Assembly: GCF_013366375.1 (NCBI RefSeq)
Contig: NZ_JABWMJ010000007.1
Location: forward strand, 186,001 to 250,000
Direction: 5' to 3'
Source of the DNA: Rhizobacter koreensis
Lineage (GTDB): Bacteria; Pseudomonadota; Gammaproteobacteria; Burkholderiales; Burkholderiaceae_C
DNA length: 64,000 nt
Shown: one piece after another, positions 1 through 9,768 of the stretch
Numbering within the stretch: the first letter of the stretch is position 1
Layout: each line of letters opens with the position of its first letter
The notes under the pieces: model-generated
Told to the model about the DNA's origin: nothing
What the model saw: the letters and a program-made list of their open reading frames with translations, nothing else
Databases searched by the model: none
Made by a program: the position numbers and the translations under genes

Positions 1-209
1 TCCGCGGCGAGACCTACCACTTCGAGCTCGTCGCCAACGAGAGCGGCGCCGCGGTCACGCGGGTCGGCCTCGACCATGGGGTGCCGATCGCCAACGCGGT
101 GCTCACGGTCGAGAACGAGCAGCAGGCGTGGGCGCGTGCCGCCGACAAGGGCCGCGACGCCGCGCGGGTCGCGGTCGAGATGGCCAACCTTCTCGAGAGC
201 CTGCGATGA
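1..209 (+). CDS. ribH: 6,7-dimethyl-8-ribityllumazine synthase, C-terminal part
   Basis: The gene enters from the left edge, so only about 68 C-terminal residues are visible, read in the frame starting at base 3. They include the lumazine-synthase signatures GETYHFELV (active-site His region) and [16 protein letters not shown]. The enzyme condenses the ribityl-aminouracil intermediate with dihydroxybutanone phosphate in riboflavin synthesis. Its TGA overlaps the ATG of nusB (ATGA), so the two are translationally coupled; ribH-nusB adjacency is common in proteobacteria. Confidence 0.93.
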   Translation, partial: RGETYHFELVANESGAAVTRVGLDHGVPIANAVLTVENEQQAWARAADKGRDAARVAVEMANLLESLR

Positions 210-751
210 GCGAGCCCGTGCAACCCGGCAACGACGAGGTCGACGCCCGCGCCGACGATGCGGGTGTCGCTGCCAAGGTCGCCAAGCCGAAGTCGGCACG
301 CCGACGCTCGCGCGAGTTCGCGCTGCAGGGCCTCTACGAGTGGCTGGTCAGCCGCTCGGACGCCGGCTTGATCGACGCCCACGTGCGCGAGCAGGCCGAC
401 TTCGCCAAGTGCGATCGCGCGCATTTCGAGAAGCTCCTGCACGGCTGCATCCGCGACGCCGCGACGATCGACGCGCTGCTCGCGCGTCACGTCGACCGCA
501 AGACCTCGCAGCTCTCGCCGATCGAGCACGGGGTGCTGATGATCGGCTGCTACGAGCTCACCCACTGCATCGAGATCCCGTACAAGGTCGCGATCAACGA
601 GGCGGTCGAGCTCGCCAAGAGCTTCGGCGGCACCGACGGCCACAAGTACGTCAATGGCGTGCTCGACAAGGCGGCGATCGAGCTGCGCGCGGTCGAGGTC
701 GAGGCGGCGCGCAACGCACGCGGCGCGCGGCCGGCGCGCCCGGGGCGCTGA
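206..751 (+). CDS. nusB: Transcription antitermination factor NusB
   Basis: The protein has 181 residues. The first 30 or so are a low-complexity Ala/Asp-rich extension, after which the NusB fold begins at [16 protein letters not shown]. The conserved C-terminal stretch [16 protein letters not shown] followed by YVNGVLD is present. NusB binds boxA RNA with NusE (S10) in rRNA antitermination complexes. I chose the ATG at 206 because it overlaps the ribH stop; the upstream in-frame extension would lie inside ribH. Family members are usually about 140-160 residues, and the excess is in the N-terminal extension and a short basic tail. Confidence 0.95.
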   Translation: MSEPVQPGNDEVDARADDAGVAAKVAKPKSARRRSREFALQGLYEWLVSRSDAGLIDAHVREQADFAKCDRAHFEKLLHGCIRDAATIDALLARHVDRKTSQLSPIEHGVLMIGCYELTHCIEIPYKVAINEAVELAKSFGGTDGHKYVNGVLDKAAIELRAVEVEAARNARGARPARPGR

Positions 752-793
752 CCGCATGCCGCGTCGTGCCGGGCCGGGGCTCGCGGCCCCCGC

Positions 794-1216
794 ATGAGCG
801 AGGCGGCCGATGCGGTGTTCCGCACCGCGCTTCGCATCTACTGGGAGGACACCGACGCCGGCGGCATCGTGTTCTATGCCAACTACCTCAAGTTCTTCGA
901 GCGCGCGCGCACCGAATGGCTGCGCACCCGTGGCGTCGAGCAGGAAGCGCTGCGCACCCGGCGCGGCATCGTCTTCGTGGTGACCGAGACCGCCCTGCGT
1001 TATCGCGCACCGGCGCGCCTCGACGACGTGATCGACGTGAGCGTCGACGTGGTCCATGCCGGTCAGGCCAGCATGCGCTTCGCCCAGCAGGCGCGGCGGG
1101 GCCCTGAATTGCTGGTCGACGCGACGATCCGGGTCGGCTGCGTCGACGCCGGAACCTTGCGGCCGAGCCGTATTCCCAACGATGTGCTGGATGCCCTGAG
1201 GACGGGTTCCCGATGA
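794..1216 (+). CDS. ybgC: Acyl-CoA thioesterase YbgC (Tol-Pal associated)
   Basis: This 140-residue single-domain hotdog thioesterase carries the family motif EDTDAGGIVFYANYLKFFER; Asp21 aligns with the catalytic Asp of E. coli YbgC. The family hydrolyses acyl-CoA thioesters and is encoded at the head of tol-pal operons, where it interacts with phospholipid/fatty-acid enzymes. The stop overlaps the tolQ ATG (ATGA at 1213), so it is the first gene of the tol operon here. Confidence 0.93.
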   Translation: MSEAADAVFRTALRIYWEDTDAGGIVFYANYLKFFERARTEWLRTRGVEQEALRTRRGIVFVVTETALRYRAPARLDDVIDVSVDVVHAGQASMRFAQQARRGPELLVDATIRVGCVDAGTLRPSRIPNDVLDALRTGSR

Positions 1217-1902
1217 ACCAGGATTTTTCGATTCTCACGCTCGTCACCCAGGCGAGCTTCGTCGTCCAGGTGGTGATGGCGGGCCTCATGCTCGCGTCGC
1301 TCGCGAGCTGGACGGTGATCTTCGGCAAGCTCGTCGGCCTGCGTCGGGTGCGCGCCGGCAACGAGGAGTTCGAGCGCGACTTCTGGGCCGGCAAGAACCT
1401 CAACGACCTTTACGACGATGCGATCCGCCAGCCCGAGCGCGCGCCGATGGGGCGCATCTTCGCGTCGGGCATGCGCGAGTTCTTCAAGCTGCGCGAGAAG
1501 CGCGTCACCGACGGCGGCGCCCTCCTCGACGGCGCTCGCCGCGCGATGCGCGCGAGCTTCCAGCGCGAGATGGACAGCGTCGAGTCGAACCTGTCGTTCC
1601 TCGCCTCGGTCGGCTCGGTGTCGCCGTACGTCGGCCTGTTCGGCACGGTGTGGGGAATCATGCATGCGTTCGTGGGCCTCTCGAACATGACGCAGGTGAC
1701 GCTCGCCACGGTCGCTCCCGGGATCGCCGAGGCACTGGTCGCCACGGCGATCGGCCTCTTCGCGGCGATTCCGGCGGTGATCGCCTACAACCGCTTCGCG
1801 CGCGACATCGACCGCATCGCGATCCAGCTCGAGACCTTCATCGAGGAGTTCTCGAACATCCTGCAGCGCAACGCCGGCAGCCTGCCGGACGCCACCCGAT
1901 AG
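1213..1902 (+). CDS. tolQ: Tol-Pal system proton channel subunit TolQ
   Basis: This 229-residue inner-membrane protein of the TolQ/ExbB/MotA family has an N-terminal membrane helix (about residues 10-37), a cytoplasmic loop, and two further helices around SPYVGLFGTVWGIMHAFVGL and EALVATAIGLFAAIPAVIAYN. With TolR it forms the proton-driven motor that energises TolA for outer-membrane constriction during division. It overlaps ybgC by 4 bp and is followed 10 bp later by tolR. Confidence 0.96.
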   Translation: MNQDFSILTLVTQASFVVQVVMAGLMLASLASWTVIFGKLVGLRRVRAGNEEFERDFWAGKNLNDLYDDAIRQPERAPMGRIFASGMREFFKLREKRVTDGGALLDGARRAMRASFQREMDSVESNLSFLASVGSVSPYVGLFGTVWGIMHAFVGLSNMTQVTLATVAPGIAEALVATAIGLFAAIPAVIAYNRFARDIDRIAIQLETFIEEFSNILQRNAGSLPDATR

Positions 1903-1912
1903 CGGAGGGACC

Positions 1913-2344
<432 letters not shown>

Positions 2345-2347
2345 ACG

Positions 2348-3472
2348 ATGAGCGGCCAGCTCGCGCACGACGCCTTCGCACCGCGCTCGACCGACGGGCA
2401 CGGCCCCGGCGCGCTGCTCGCGCTGCTGGTCCATGCGCTGCTGATCGTCGCGATCGCGATCGGCGTCAACTGGCGCAGCCGCGACCCGGAGGGTGCGAGT
2501 GCCGAGTTGTGGGCCAGCGTGCCGCAGGCGGCGGCGCCGCGCGCTGCCGAGACGCCGCCGCCGCCCGCGCGCACCGATCCCACGCCCGCGCCGCCGCCGC
2601 GACCCGACCCGCCGGTCGAACGACGCGCACCGCCGCCGCCGCCCGAACCGCCGAAGCGGGCGGTGCCGGAGCCGGCTGCGCGGGCCCAGCCCAAGCCGCC
2701 CGACGCCCGCGCGGCCGACGCCAAAATCGCGCTCGAGCGCGCGCGCGAGGAAAAGCGCCGCGAAGAGGCCGAGCGGGCCGCCGCCGCCAAGCGGGCCGCC
2801 CTCGAGCGCGAGGACAAGCGCCGCGAGGACGCCGAGCATCGTCGCGCCGCCGAGCGCGAGAAGCAGCGCGAGCAGCAGCGCCTCGCCCAGCAGCGCGAAC
2901 GCGAGCAGGCCGCCGAGCGCGAACGCGAGCGCGCCGAGCAGCAGAAGCAGGCGCAGCGCGAACGCGCCGAGCAGCTCAAGGCCGAACAGCGCAAGGCCGA
3001 GCAGCAGAAGCGCCTGGCCGCCGAACAGGCGGAGAAGAAAGCCGAAGCGGAGCGGGCGGCGGCAGCCGCGCGCGCCAAAGCCGAGGAGGCGAAGGAAGCG
3101 GCAGCACGTGAGAAGCAACGCGCAGAGACACTCGCGCGCCTGCAGCAACGCGCCGGCAACGGCGAAGCCGATTCACCCGGCACCGCCGCGCGCTCGTCGG
3201 GGCCCTCGGCGGGTTATGCCGGCCGCATCAAGGCGCGCATCAAGCCGAACATCGTGTTCACCGGCGACGTGCAGGGCAACCCGACGGCCAGCATCGAGGT
3301 ACGTGTCGCGCCCGACGGCACCATCGTCGGCCGCAAGCTGCTCAAGAGCAGCGGCAACGCCGCATGGGACGAGGCGGTGCTGCGCGCGATCGAGAAGACG
3401 GAGGTCCTGCCGAAGGACATCGATGGCCGCGTGCCGCCAAGCATGTCGATCGATTTCCGGCCGCGCGAGTAG
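2348..3472 (+). CDS. tolA: Cell envelope integrity protein TolA
   Basis: This 374-residue protein has three parts. Domain I has one membrane helix at about residues 22-42. Domain II is Pro-rich (about 55-120), then a very long Arg/Glu/Ala/Lys/Gln-rich segment (about 125-275) predicted to be one continuous helix. Domain III is C-terminal (about 290-374), with YAGRIKARIKPNIVF and a TonB-like APDGTIVGRKLLKSSG. It links the TolQR motor to the outer membrane. The next gene is convergent, so tolB, pal and cpoB, which usually follow tolA, are not at this locus. Confidence 0.93.
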   Translation: MSGQLAHDAFAPRSTDGHGPGALLALLVHALLIVAIAIGVNWRSRDPEGASAELWASVPQAAAPRAAETPPPPARTDPTPAPPPRPDPPVERRAPPPPPEPPKRAVPEPAARAQPKPPDARAADAKIALERAREEKRREEAERAAAAKRAALEREDKRREDAEHRRAAEREKQREQQRLAQQREREQAAERERERAEQQKQAQRERAEQLKAEQRKAEQQKRLAAEQAEKKAEAERAAAAARAKAEEAKEAAAREKQRAETLARLQQRAGNGEADSPGTAARSSGPSAGYAGRIKARIKPNIVFTGDVQGNPTASIEVRVAPDGTIVGRKLLKSSGNAAWDEAVLRAIEKTEVLPKDIDGRVPPSMSIDFRPRE

Positions 3473-3513
3473 CCGACGCCCTCCGGCTGCCAATGCCGGC
3501 GGCGCCGGGCGAC

Positions 3514-4245
3514 TCAAGGCTCCAGCTTCAACGCGTCGACATACCCCAGGCTGCGGCTCTGCGTGTTGTCGGCGTCCGCGCCGACCGCGACGCCGAACAG
3601 CGGCGGCACCTCGCGGCTTTCGTCGCCGAACAGGCGGATGAAGTCGGCGACGATGTCGCGCCGCTCGCTGAGCCACTCACGGCGGTGCGCATCGCCGCTT
3701 TCGAGCACCACCGTGCGGATGCGCCGCGTGTAGGCGTTGTCGAGCTGGGTGCCTGGCGCGAGGCCGGTGTCCCACACGTAGCAGATCGTCGCGGCCGGAA
3801 TCGGCTCGCGGCTGCGCGCCCGCGCGTAGCGCAGCAGCTGGCGCTCGATGAACGGCACCCGCTCGAGCGCAAGGTCGAACGACACGCAGACCTTGAGCGA
3901 CGCGTCGTCGCCGGCGCGCGTCCGCAGGTCCGCGCCATCGACGAGCTGATCGACGCGCCATTGCCACGACAGGTGCGCGTGCGTGACCTCGGCGGCGAGC
4001 GGATGCACCAGATTGCCGAACGAACGCACCGCTTCGACGCGCAGCGCACGCCGGCCGTCGAGCTCGGCGAGCGCGAAGCGGGTGAACGGCTTGGTCTGGT
4101 TCGGCAGACCCGCGACGTGCCACGGCCCGGGGAACGGCGCGGGGACCTCCGGAAACGGCTCCAGCGCCGGCACCTCGGCGATCTCGGCGCTGGCGGAGGC
4201 GAGCGGGAGCGCAGTGCAGATGCTGATGAGGACGCGACGCAGCAT
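3514..4245 (-). CDS. Secreted DUF3047 family protein
   Basis: The protein has 243 residues starting at MLRRVLISICTALPLASASA, a clear Sec signal peptide; the open frame extends 23 codons further upstream but without signal character. The mature part has the pattern LSWQWRVDQLVDGADLRTRAGDD, VCVSFD and CYVWDT, which I associate with the DUF3047 family of proteobacterial secreted proteins. No catalytic role is established for it. It is convergent with tolA, and its 5' side faces the GFA-family gene with a 166-bp gap. Confidence 0.72.
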   Translation of the reverse strand: MLRRVLISICTALPLASASAEIAEVPALEPFPEVPAPFPGPWHVAGLPNQTKPFTRFALAELDGRRALRVEAVRSFGNLVHPLAAEVTHAHLSWQWRVDQLVDGADLRTRAGDDASLKVCVSFDLALERVPFIERQLLRYARARSREPIPAATICYVWDTGLAPGTQLDNAYTRRIRTVVLESGDAHRREWLSERRDIVADFIRLFGDESREVPPLFGVAVGADADNTQSRSLGYVDALKLEP

Positions 4246-4411
4246 GCAGGAGCGGGCCAGAGTCAGTCGGCCGCGTTGAGAGCACGCGGCATGCCGAGTG
4301 CGCCGCCGCGGCACGCATCGAGTGCCGCCAGGTGTCCAATCTCGCTCCTGCAGCCGGTGCCGGCGCGAGCACTTCCCCTCCCGCGATGGGCGCCAGCACG
4401 CCGCCCGCTGC

Positions 4412-4774
4412 TCAGGGCATCCCAGCGCCCACGGTCTGGCGCACGGGAATGCCGGCGGGGTCGAAGCCTTCGAGGCAGAACACGTTGACCCCGAAGTGAT
4501 CGGGCGTGACGCGCTTTCGATGGAAGGGATAGATCCCGCACACCTTGCAGAAGTAGTGGCGTGCGGTGTGGGTGTGGAAGCGGTACTCGGTGAGGTGCTC
4601 GTCGCCGGCCAAGAGGCGCAGACGGCTCTCCGGAACCTTCACCATCACTGCGTTCTTGCGCCGGCAGATCGAGCAGTCGCAGGTCGTGAGCTCGGGAAAG
4701 TCGCTCTCGATCGAGAAGCGCACCGCGCCGCAATGGCAGCTGCCGAAGAAGGTCTGCAACGCGGGTTCGGACAT
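4412..4774 (-). CDS. GFA (CENP-V) family zinc-binding protein
   Basis: This 120-residue protein shows the GFA/CENP-V cysteine pattern: GSCHCGAVRF near the N-terminus, TTCDCSICRRKNA, and FCKVCGIYPFHRKR. These residues bind zinc in the glutathione-dependent formaldehyde-activating family, but most members are not proven to act on formaldehyde. I chose MSEPALQTFFG as the start because the upstream extension is basic low-complexity sequence with no homology. No formaldehyde dehydrogenase is nearby, so the substrate is open. Confidence 0.8.
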   Translation of the reverse strand: MSEPALQTFFGSCHCGAVRFSIESDFPELTTCDCSICRRKNAVMVKVPESRLRLLAGDEHLTEYRFHTHTARHYFCKVCGIYPFHRKRVTPDHFGVNVFCLEGFDPAGIPVRQTVGAGMP

Positions 4775-4916
4775 GACGACAGGGGCGGCGTGCGGAATGC
4801 GCGACGCGATGTTTGCACATCGGCCCGTCCGGACGAGCGCCGGTCGACGGCCGGCGGCGCGCGGCGCGCGGCGCGCCGATTCGTGCCACCGGGCGTGTCC
4901 GCCCACGCCCGCCGCG

Positions 4917-7900
4917 TCAAATCGTGGGAGTCGCCGCCTCGAGCGCGCTGCCCACCTTCGCGCGCCGCTCGACCAGCCAGGCGATCAGCTCTGCCGCCGG
5001 CAGCGCCGGGGCGAACACGAAGCCCTGCAGCTCGTCGCACGCGGCCGCGCGCAACTCGGCGGCAACCGCCTCGGTTTCCACTCCCTCGGCGACCACCTGC
5101 AAGCCGAGCGTGTGACCGAGTCCGACGATCGCGCGGGTGATCGCGAGATCGGCCGGGTCGTCGAGCACGCGCCGCACGAACGAGCGGTCGATCTTCAGGC
5201 GGTCGATCGGGAAGCGGTTGAGGTAATTCAGGCTCGAGTAGCCGGTACCGAAGTCGTCGACCGAGAGCTTGACGCCCAGGCGCTTGAGCGCGTGCAGCTG
5301 CGCCAGCGTCTCCTCGACGGCCTCCATCAGGGTCGACTCGGTGAGCTCGAGCTCGAGCGCGGCCGGCTCGACGCCGAACTCGGCGAGAGCGGCATCGAGC
5401 GTCCCGACCAGCGCCGGATCGCGCAGCTGCAGCGCCGAGACGTTGATCGAGATCGGGATCGCGCCGTACCCGGCCGCCTTCCACGCCGCATGCTGGCGGC
5501 ACGCCTCGCGCACCACCCAGGCACCGATCGGGACGATGAGACGCGACTCCTCGGCAATCGGGATGAACTCGGCCGGCTGCACGCAGCCGAGCTCGGGCGA
5601 GTCCCAGCGCAGCAGCGCCTCGACCGCGACCATGCGCCCGCTCGCGGCGGCGACGCGCGGCTGGTAGTGCAAGGCGAGCTCGCTCCGGTCGGCCGCATGG
5701 CGCAGGCGCGATTCGAGGCGCAGCCGCTTGTGCGCGCGCTCGTTGAGCTCGGGGGTGAAGAACTGCACGCCGTCGCGGCCGAGCGCCTTCGCCTGGTACA
5801 TCGCGACGTCGGCGTGGCGCATCACCTCGTCGAGGTCGCGCGAGTCGTCCGGGTACATCGAGATGCCGACGCTGCAGGTGACGTGCAGCTCGGCGCCGCC
5901 CGCGACGTGCGGCTGGCGGATCAGCGGCACCAGGCGACGCTCGACGATGCCGAGCACCTCGTCGGCGTCCTGGATGCCGTGCAGCGCGATCACGAACTCG
6001 TCGCCGCCGAGGCGGCTGACCGTGTCGCCGGTGCGCACCGCGTCGAGCAGGCGCGCCGAGACCGAGCGCAGCAGGCCGTCGCCGACGTGGTGGCCGAGCG
6101 AGTCGTTGATCGTCTTGAAGCGGTCGAGGTCGATGAACAGCACCGCGACGCGGTTCGACTCGCGCTTGGCGTGCTGCATCGCCATGCGCAGGCGCTCGGT
6201 GAAGAGCAGCCGGTTCGGCAGGCCCGTGAGCACGTCGTGGTGGGCAAGGAAGTGGATGCGCTCCTCGCTCGCCTTGCGGTCGGTGATGTCCAGGAGGGTC
6301 CAGATGTAATGCGAGATGCCGCTCTGGCCGTCGCGCACGGCGCTGACGACGAGCCACGCCGGGTAGCTGGTCTCGGAGCGGCGCCGCACCTGCACCTCGC
6401 CCTGCCACGAGCCGCGCCGGTCGACGATCGGCCAGATGCCCGGAAAGCGCGCGCTGTGCTCGTCGGTCAGCAGCAGCTCGGGCCGGTCGCCGAGCACCTC
6501 GCCGGCCTCGTGGTCGGTGTGGCGGCAGAACGCGCGGTTCACCGAGAGGATCCGGTGGTCGCCGTCGATGATCATGATCCCTTCGGACGACGCCTCGAAC
6601 ACCTTGGCCCAGAGCTCGAGCCGGCGCTCCATCACCTTGATCTGGTTGATCGGCGTGAACGCGGTCAGCACCGCGTCGCGGCCCTGGTACATGAGGCGAC
6701 GCGCCGAGAGCAGCGCCCACGCCGGCTCGCGGCCGCCCTTCCAGCGCACCTCGAACTCGTCGACCTGCTCGCGGTCGGCGAGCTGCTGGAAGAAACGGCG
6801 CCGCACCGCGCCGTCGAGGCCGCTCGCCCACGGGTCGGTCGCGCGGCCGCCGAGCCACGCTTCGGCCGGCCGGTTGGCGTGCAGCACCTCGTGACCCGGG
6901 ATCGCCGTCACCACCATCGGGATCGGCGTCGACTCGAGAAGCAACTGCTGCGCCTCGGACGCGCGCGTGGTCGCGGCAAGCTCCTGCTGCACCTCGCGCT
7001 GGTGGTCGAGCTGCTGCAGCATGTCGTTGAACGCGCGCACCAGGCGGCCGATCTCGTCGCTGCTCTGCCAGTGGGCGCGCAGCCCGTAGTCGCCGCTCGA
7101 GCGCACCCGCTCGGCGACGCCGCTGAGGCGGCGCAGCGGCCGCGTGATCTGGCTGGCGACGAAGAACACCGCGCTCAGCAGCACGAGCAGCATCACGAGC
7201 GCGGTGCCGAGGTGCAGCCACATCCGCGCGAAGAAGCCGTCGATGCGTGCCTCGAGCAGGCGGTCGAGCTCGGCCGAGCCGGCCTGCCACGCGCGCTCGA
7301 GGCTCGCGAGCAGGGCGAGTTCGGCGCTGCGCAGGGGCGTCGCGTCGCCGGCGTCGCCACCCTCGCGCGGCGCGGCGGCGGGGCCGGCGCTGGCGGCCTC
7401 GAGACGGGCCCGGCTCGCCGCGCGGAAACGCTCGATGCTCGCCATCAGCGCGGTCTGCGCGGGCTGCAGCGCGGCGGCCAGGCGCGGATCGGACGCCGCC
7501 GCGAAGCCCTCGGCCTGATCCGACTCGATGCCCTTGGCGACCGCCGTCAGGCGTCCTTCGAGGATGAGGTAGCGCGTGCTCGCCTCGTGCGGCGGCAGCG
7601 GCCGGCCATCGGCCGACGCGCCGAGCAGCTCGTGGATGCTGGCGACGATCTCGGTCAGCTCGGGATAGCGCAGCAGCACCACCGACATCGTGTAGTAGCT
7701 GTCGAGGTCGGGGTCGAGGATGAGGTTCGACTGGTTGCCGACCCGCGTGATCAGCGCGCGTGCCTGCTCGAGCGCGTGCTGCTGCACCGGCGCCGACGCG
7801 ACGCGCGGCGCGCCGGCATGCGCGGCGAGGCGGCGCAGCTCGTTGGCAAGCACGCGGCTCGCCTCGAGGGTCTGCATGCCGGTGCCCCAGCGCCGCTCGG

Positions 7901-8168
7901 CCGTCTCGATCGCCGCGGCCCGATGCTCGAGCTCGGAGCCGCTCGCCGCGCCGGGCTCGCGCCGCGCGATCGCGAGCAAGGCGTCGCGCGCCTCGGCGAT
8001 GTAGGCGTTGCCGGCGAGTTCCTTGCGCGCGAAGTCGATCGCGATGAACTTCTCGTGGATCAGGATCCCGCTGATGAAGATCACCGCCGACAGGTCGAGC
8101 AGGTAGATCAGCATCAGCTTGCGGCTGACGCTGAACCGGGCGAGCAGTCGGGTCACGAAGGCGATCAT
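4917..8168 (-). CDS. Membrane sensor GGDEF-EAL cyclic-di-GMP protein with HAMP and PAS domains
   Basis: This 1083-residue protein contains, in order: TM1 (about 15-38), a periplasmic sensor region (about 40-315) with no recognised fold, TM2 (about 318-341), HAMP (342-400), two PAS-like domains (about 420-520 and 525-640), GGDEF (about 645-800) and EAL (about 825-1075). The cyclase signature RLGGDEF is intact, with an allosteric RxxD (RTGD) five residues upstream. The EAL domain keeps EALLRW, SVDDFGTGYSS, LKIDRSF and AEGVE, so both activities look possible. The start at 8168 begins directly before the basic segment and TM1; the longer open frame upstream has no such character. It is monocistronic. 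Confidence 0.92.
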   Translation of the reverse strand: MIAFVTRLLARFSVSRKLMLIYLLDLSAVIFISGILIHEKFIAIDFARKELAGNAYIAEARDALLAIARREPGAASGSELEHRAAAIETAERRWGTGMQTLEASRVLANELRRLAAHAGAPRVASAPVQQHALEQARALITRVGNQSNLILDPDLDSYYTMSVVLLRYPELTEIVASIHELLGASADGRPLPPHEASTRYLILEGRLTAVAKGIESDQAEGFAAASDPRLAAALQPAQTALMASIERFRAASRARLEAASAGPAAAPREGGDAGDATPLRSAELALLASLERAWQAGSAELDRLLEARIDGFFARMWLHLGTALVMLLVLLSAVFFVASQITRPLRRLSGVAERVRSSGDYGLRAHWQSSDEIGRLVRAFNDMLQQLDHQREVQQELAATTRASEAQQLLLESTPIPMVVTAIPGHEVLHANRPAEAWLGGRATDPWASGLDGAVRRRFFQQLADREQVDEFEVRWKGGREPAWALLSARRLMYQGRDAVLTAFTPINQIKVMERRLELWAKVFEASSEGIMIIDGDHRILSVNRAFCRHTDHEAGEVLGDRPELLLTDEHSARFPGIWPIVDRRGSWQGEVQVRRRSETSYPAWLVVSAVRDGQSGISHYIWTLLDITDRKASEERIHFLAHHDVLTGLPNRLLFTERLRMAMQHAKRESNRVAVLFIDLDRFKTINDSLGHHVGDGLLRSVSARLLDAVRTGDTVSRLGGDEFVIALHGIQDADEVLGIVERRLVPLIRQPHVAGGAELHVTCSVGISMYPDDSRDLDEVMRHADVAMYQAKALGRDGVQFFTPELNERAHKRLRLESRLRHAADRSELALHYQPRVAAASGRMVAVEALLRWDSPELGCVQPAEFIPIAEESRLIVPIGAWVVREACRQHAAWKAAGYGAIPISINVSALQLRDPALVGTLDAALAEFGVEPAALELELTESTLMEAVEETLAQLHALKRLGVKLSVDDFGTGYSSLNYLNRFPIDRLKIDRSFVRRVLDDPADLAITRAIVGLGHTLGLQVVAEGVETEAVAAELRAAACDELQGFVFAPALPAAELIAWLVERRAKVGSALEAATPTI

Positions 8169-8416
8169 CGGTGGGCGTTGCAGCGGCGGTGGCGCAGATG
8201 GGGCGAGGCGAGCGGTGGCAAGGCCACCCGAAGCGGCTGCACCTCCGCTTTTCGGCGCCGTGAGCGAAAACTTTCGGGCTCGCCGAGTGCTGCGGCCATC
8301 GATCGCAACGCCCGTGCCAGCGCCCGCGCCTGAGCAGGGCCATCCTTGGGGCCGTCCGAGGCTTCGTCGACCGCCATCGGCACCCGGCGGCGAGCCCGGG
8401 TGCGGCGTGCCTCGAC

Positions 8417-9634
8417 TCAGAGCGCGCAGCTTCGAAAGCCGAAGAAGCCGTCGTCGCGCTCGGGCGCTTGGAAGTTGCGGAAGGTGGGGCTCAGCAGGCG
8501 GCGCCGGGTCGCGAACGAGGCGCCGCGCAGCACGCGGGTGCGCCCGAACCCGGCCGGCGCGCCGCCGCGGTAGGGCGCGACGACGAAGCCGGGGTACGGC
8601 CGGAACGTGCTCGCGGTCCATTCCCACACCGCGCCGAACGCGAACCCGCGCGACGCGCCCTGGCGCGCGGCGGCCTCCCACTCGACCTCGGTCGGCAGGC
8701 GCCGCCCGGCCCAGCGGCACCAAGCCTCGGCTTCGAACGCGTTGACGTGCACCACCGGCTGGTTCGGCGGCACCCGCACCAGCTGACCGAAGCGGCGCTG
8801 CAGCACGCCGTGGCGCATCTGGTCGACGTGGCGCGGTGTGCGTCGCCCGCTGCGCTCGAGCCAGTCGCGCCCCTGCGCGCTCCAGTGCGCCGCCTCGTCG
8901 TAGCCGCCGTCCTCGACGAACTCGCCGTACTCGGCCCAGGTGACCGGCTGGGCGTCGATCTCGAACTCGGGGATCGCCACCTCGTGCGGCGGCTTCTCGT
9001 TGTCGAACACGAAGCCGCTGGCGGCGCTGCCGACGCGCCAGCGCGCGGCCGGGTAGAGCAACGGCGGCCGTGGCGCAGTGGTCGGCGCGGTCGCCACGAG
9101 CTTCGTGTCGACGCCGATCGTCTGGGCCAGCGTCGCGAACGCCTCGAACTGCAGGTCTTCATGGAACAGCGCGACGCGATAGAAGTAGAGCGCCGCGTCG
9201 GTCTCGGGGCTGCCGTCGAGGAGGTCGAGCGTGGTCTCGAGCGTCGCCGCCAGGTACTGCCGCGTCGCCTGCGCGTCCGGCAGGTCGGCAGGCGCCGGCG
9301 CATTCGCCCGCTCGTAGAGCTGGTCGGCGCCGCCGAGCACCGACGGCAGGCGCGGCAGCGCGCCGTCGGCCCGCTCGCCGCGCGCGCGCTGCGCGTTGCG
9401 GGCGATCCAGTACTCCTGGAACCAGCCCACGTGTCCGGCAAGCCAGAGCGGCGAGCGCTGCTCCGGATCATCGACGACCGGCGTGCCCAGCCGCTCGGGG
9501 CCGAGCGCCGACTCGAACGCGGCGAGCCAGCGCAGGGTGTGGTTGCGCGCGTCCATCAGCGCGAGCGAGAGCAGCCCCTTGCCCGCGTTCTGCGCATGGG
9601 CGAAATCGAGTTCGGAAGGCTGGAGGTCGAGCAC
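8417..9634 (-). CDS. EgtB/SenA-like non-haem iron sulfoxide/selenoxide synthase with altered iron motif
   Basis: This 405-residue protein has a DinB-like N-terminal domain and a C-terminal formylglycine-generating-enzyme-like domain (VWEWTASTFRPY, VLRGASFATRRR, FGFRSC). The order and the GHVGWFQEYWIARN segment match the EgtB/OvoA/SenA group that joins a histidine derivative to a thiol or selenosugar. His68 and His158 are present, but the usual HX3HXE iron motif reads HEDLQFE (158-164), with Gln162 where the third iron His is expected. SenA (selenoneine) is my preferred subfamily, and selD lies 1.5 kb away, but no senB-type glycosyltransferase is seen. The function is therefore uncertain. Confidence 0.68.
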   Translation of the reverse strand: MLDLQPSELDFAHAQNAGKGLLSLALMDARNHTLRWLAAFESALGPERLGTPVVDDPEQRSPLWLAGHVGWFQEYWIARNAQRARGERADGALPRLPSVLGGADQLYERANAPAPADLPDAQATRQYLAATLETTLDLLDGSPETDAALYFYRVALFHEDLQFEAFATLAQTIGVDTKLVATAPTTAPRPPLLYPAARWRVGSAASGFVFDNEKPPHEVAIPEFEIDAQPVTWAEYGEFVEDGGYDEAAHWSAQGRDWLERSGRRTPRHVDQMRHGVLQRRFGQLVRVPPNQPVVHVNAFEAEAWCRWAGRRLPTEVEWEAAARQGASRGFAFGAVWEWTASTFRPYPGFVVAPYRGGAPAGFGRTRVLRGASFATRRRLLSPTFRNFQAPERDDGFFGFRSCAL

Positions 9635-9768
9635 GGCGGATCGGCGGGTGGGGGCGATCCTACCGCCGCGCGCCCGCCGGCCCGGGCGCTCCGCGCCGCT
9701 ACCGGGCTCGGACGCCGGCGGGGTCGGCGTCGGGTATCTTCGGCCGCTCGCCAGGGAGGTGTCGCCAC

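Noticed and set aside
4566-8333. Open frame of 1255 codons on the plus strand opposite the GGDEF-EAL gene
   Set aside because: It is a GC-rich antisense shadow. The protein is Arg/His/Ala/Asp-rich with no fold or motif, while the minus strand codes a full multidomain protein.
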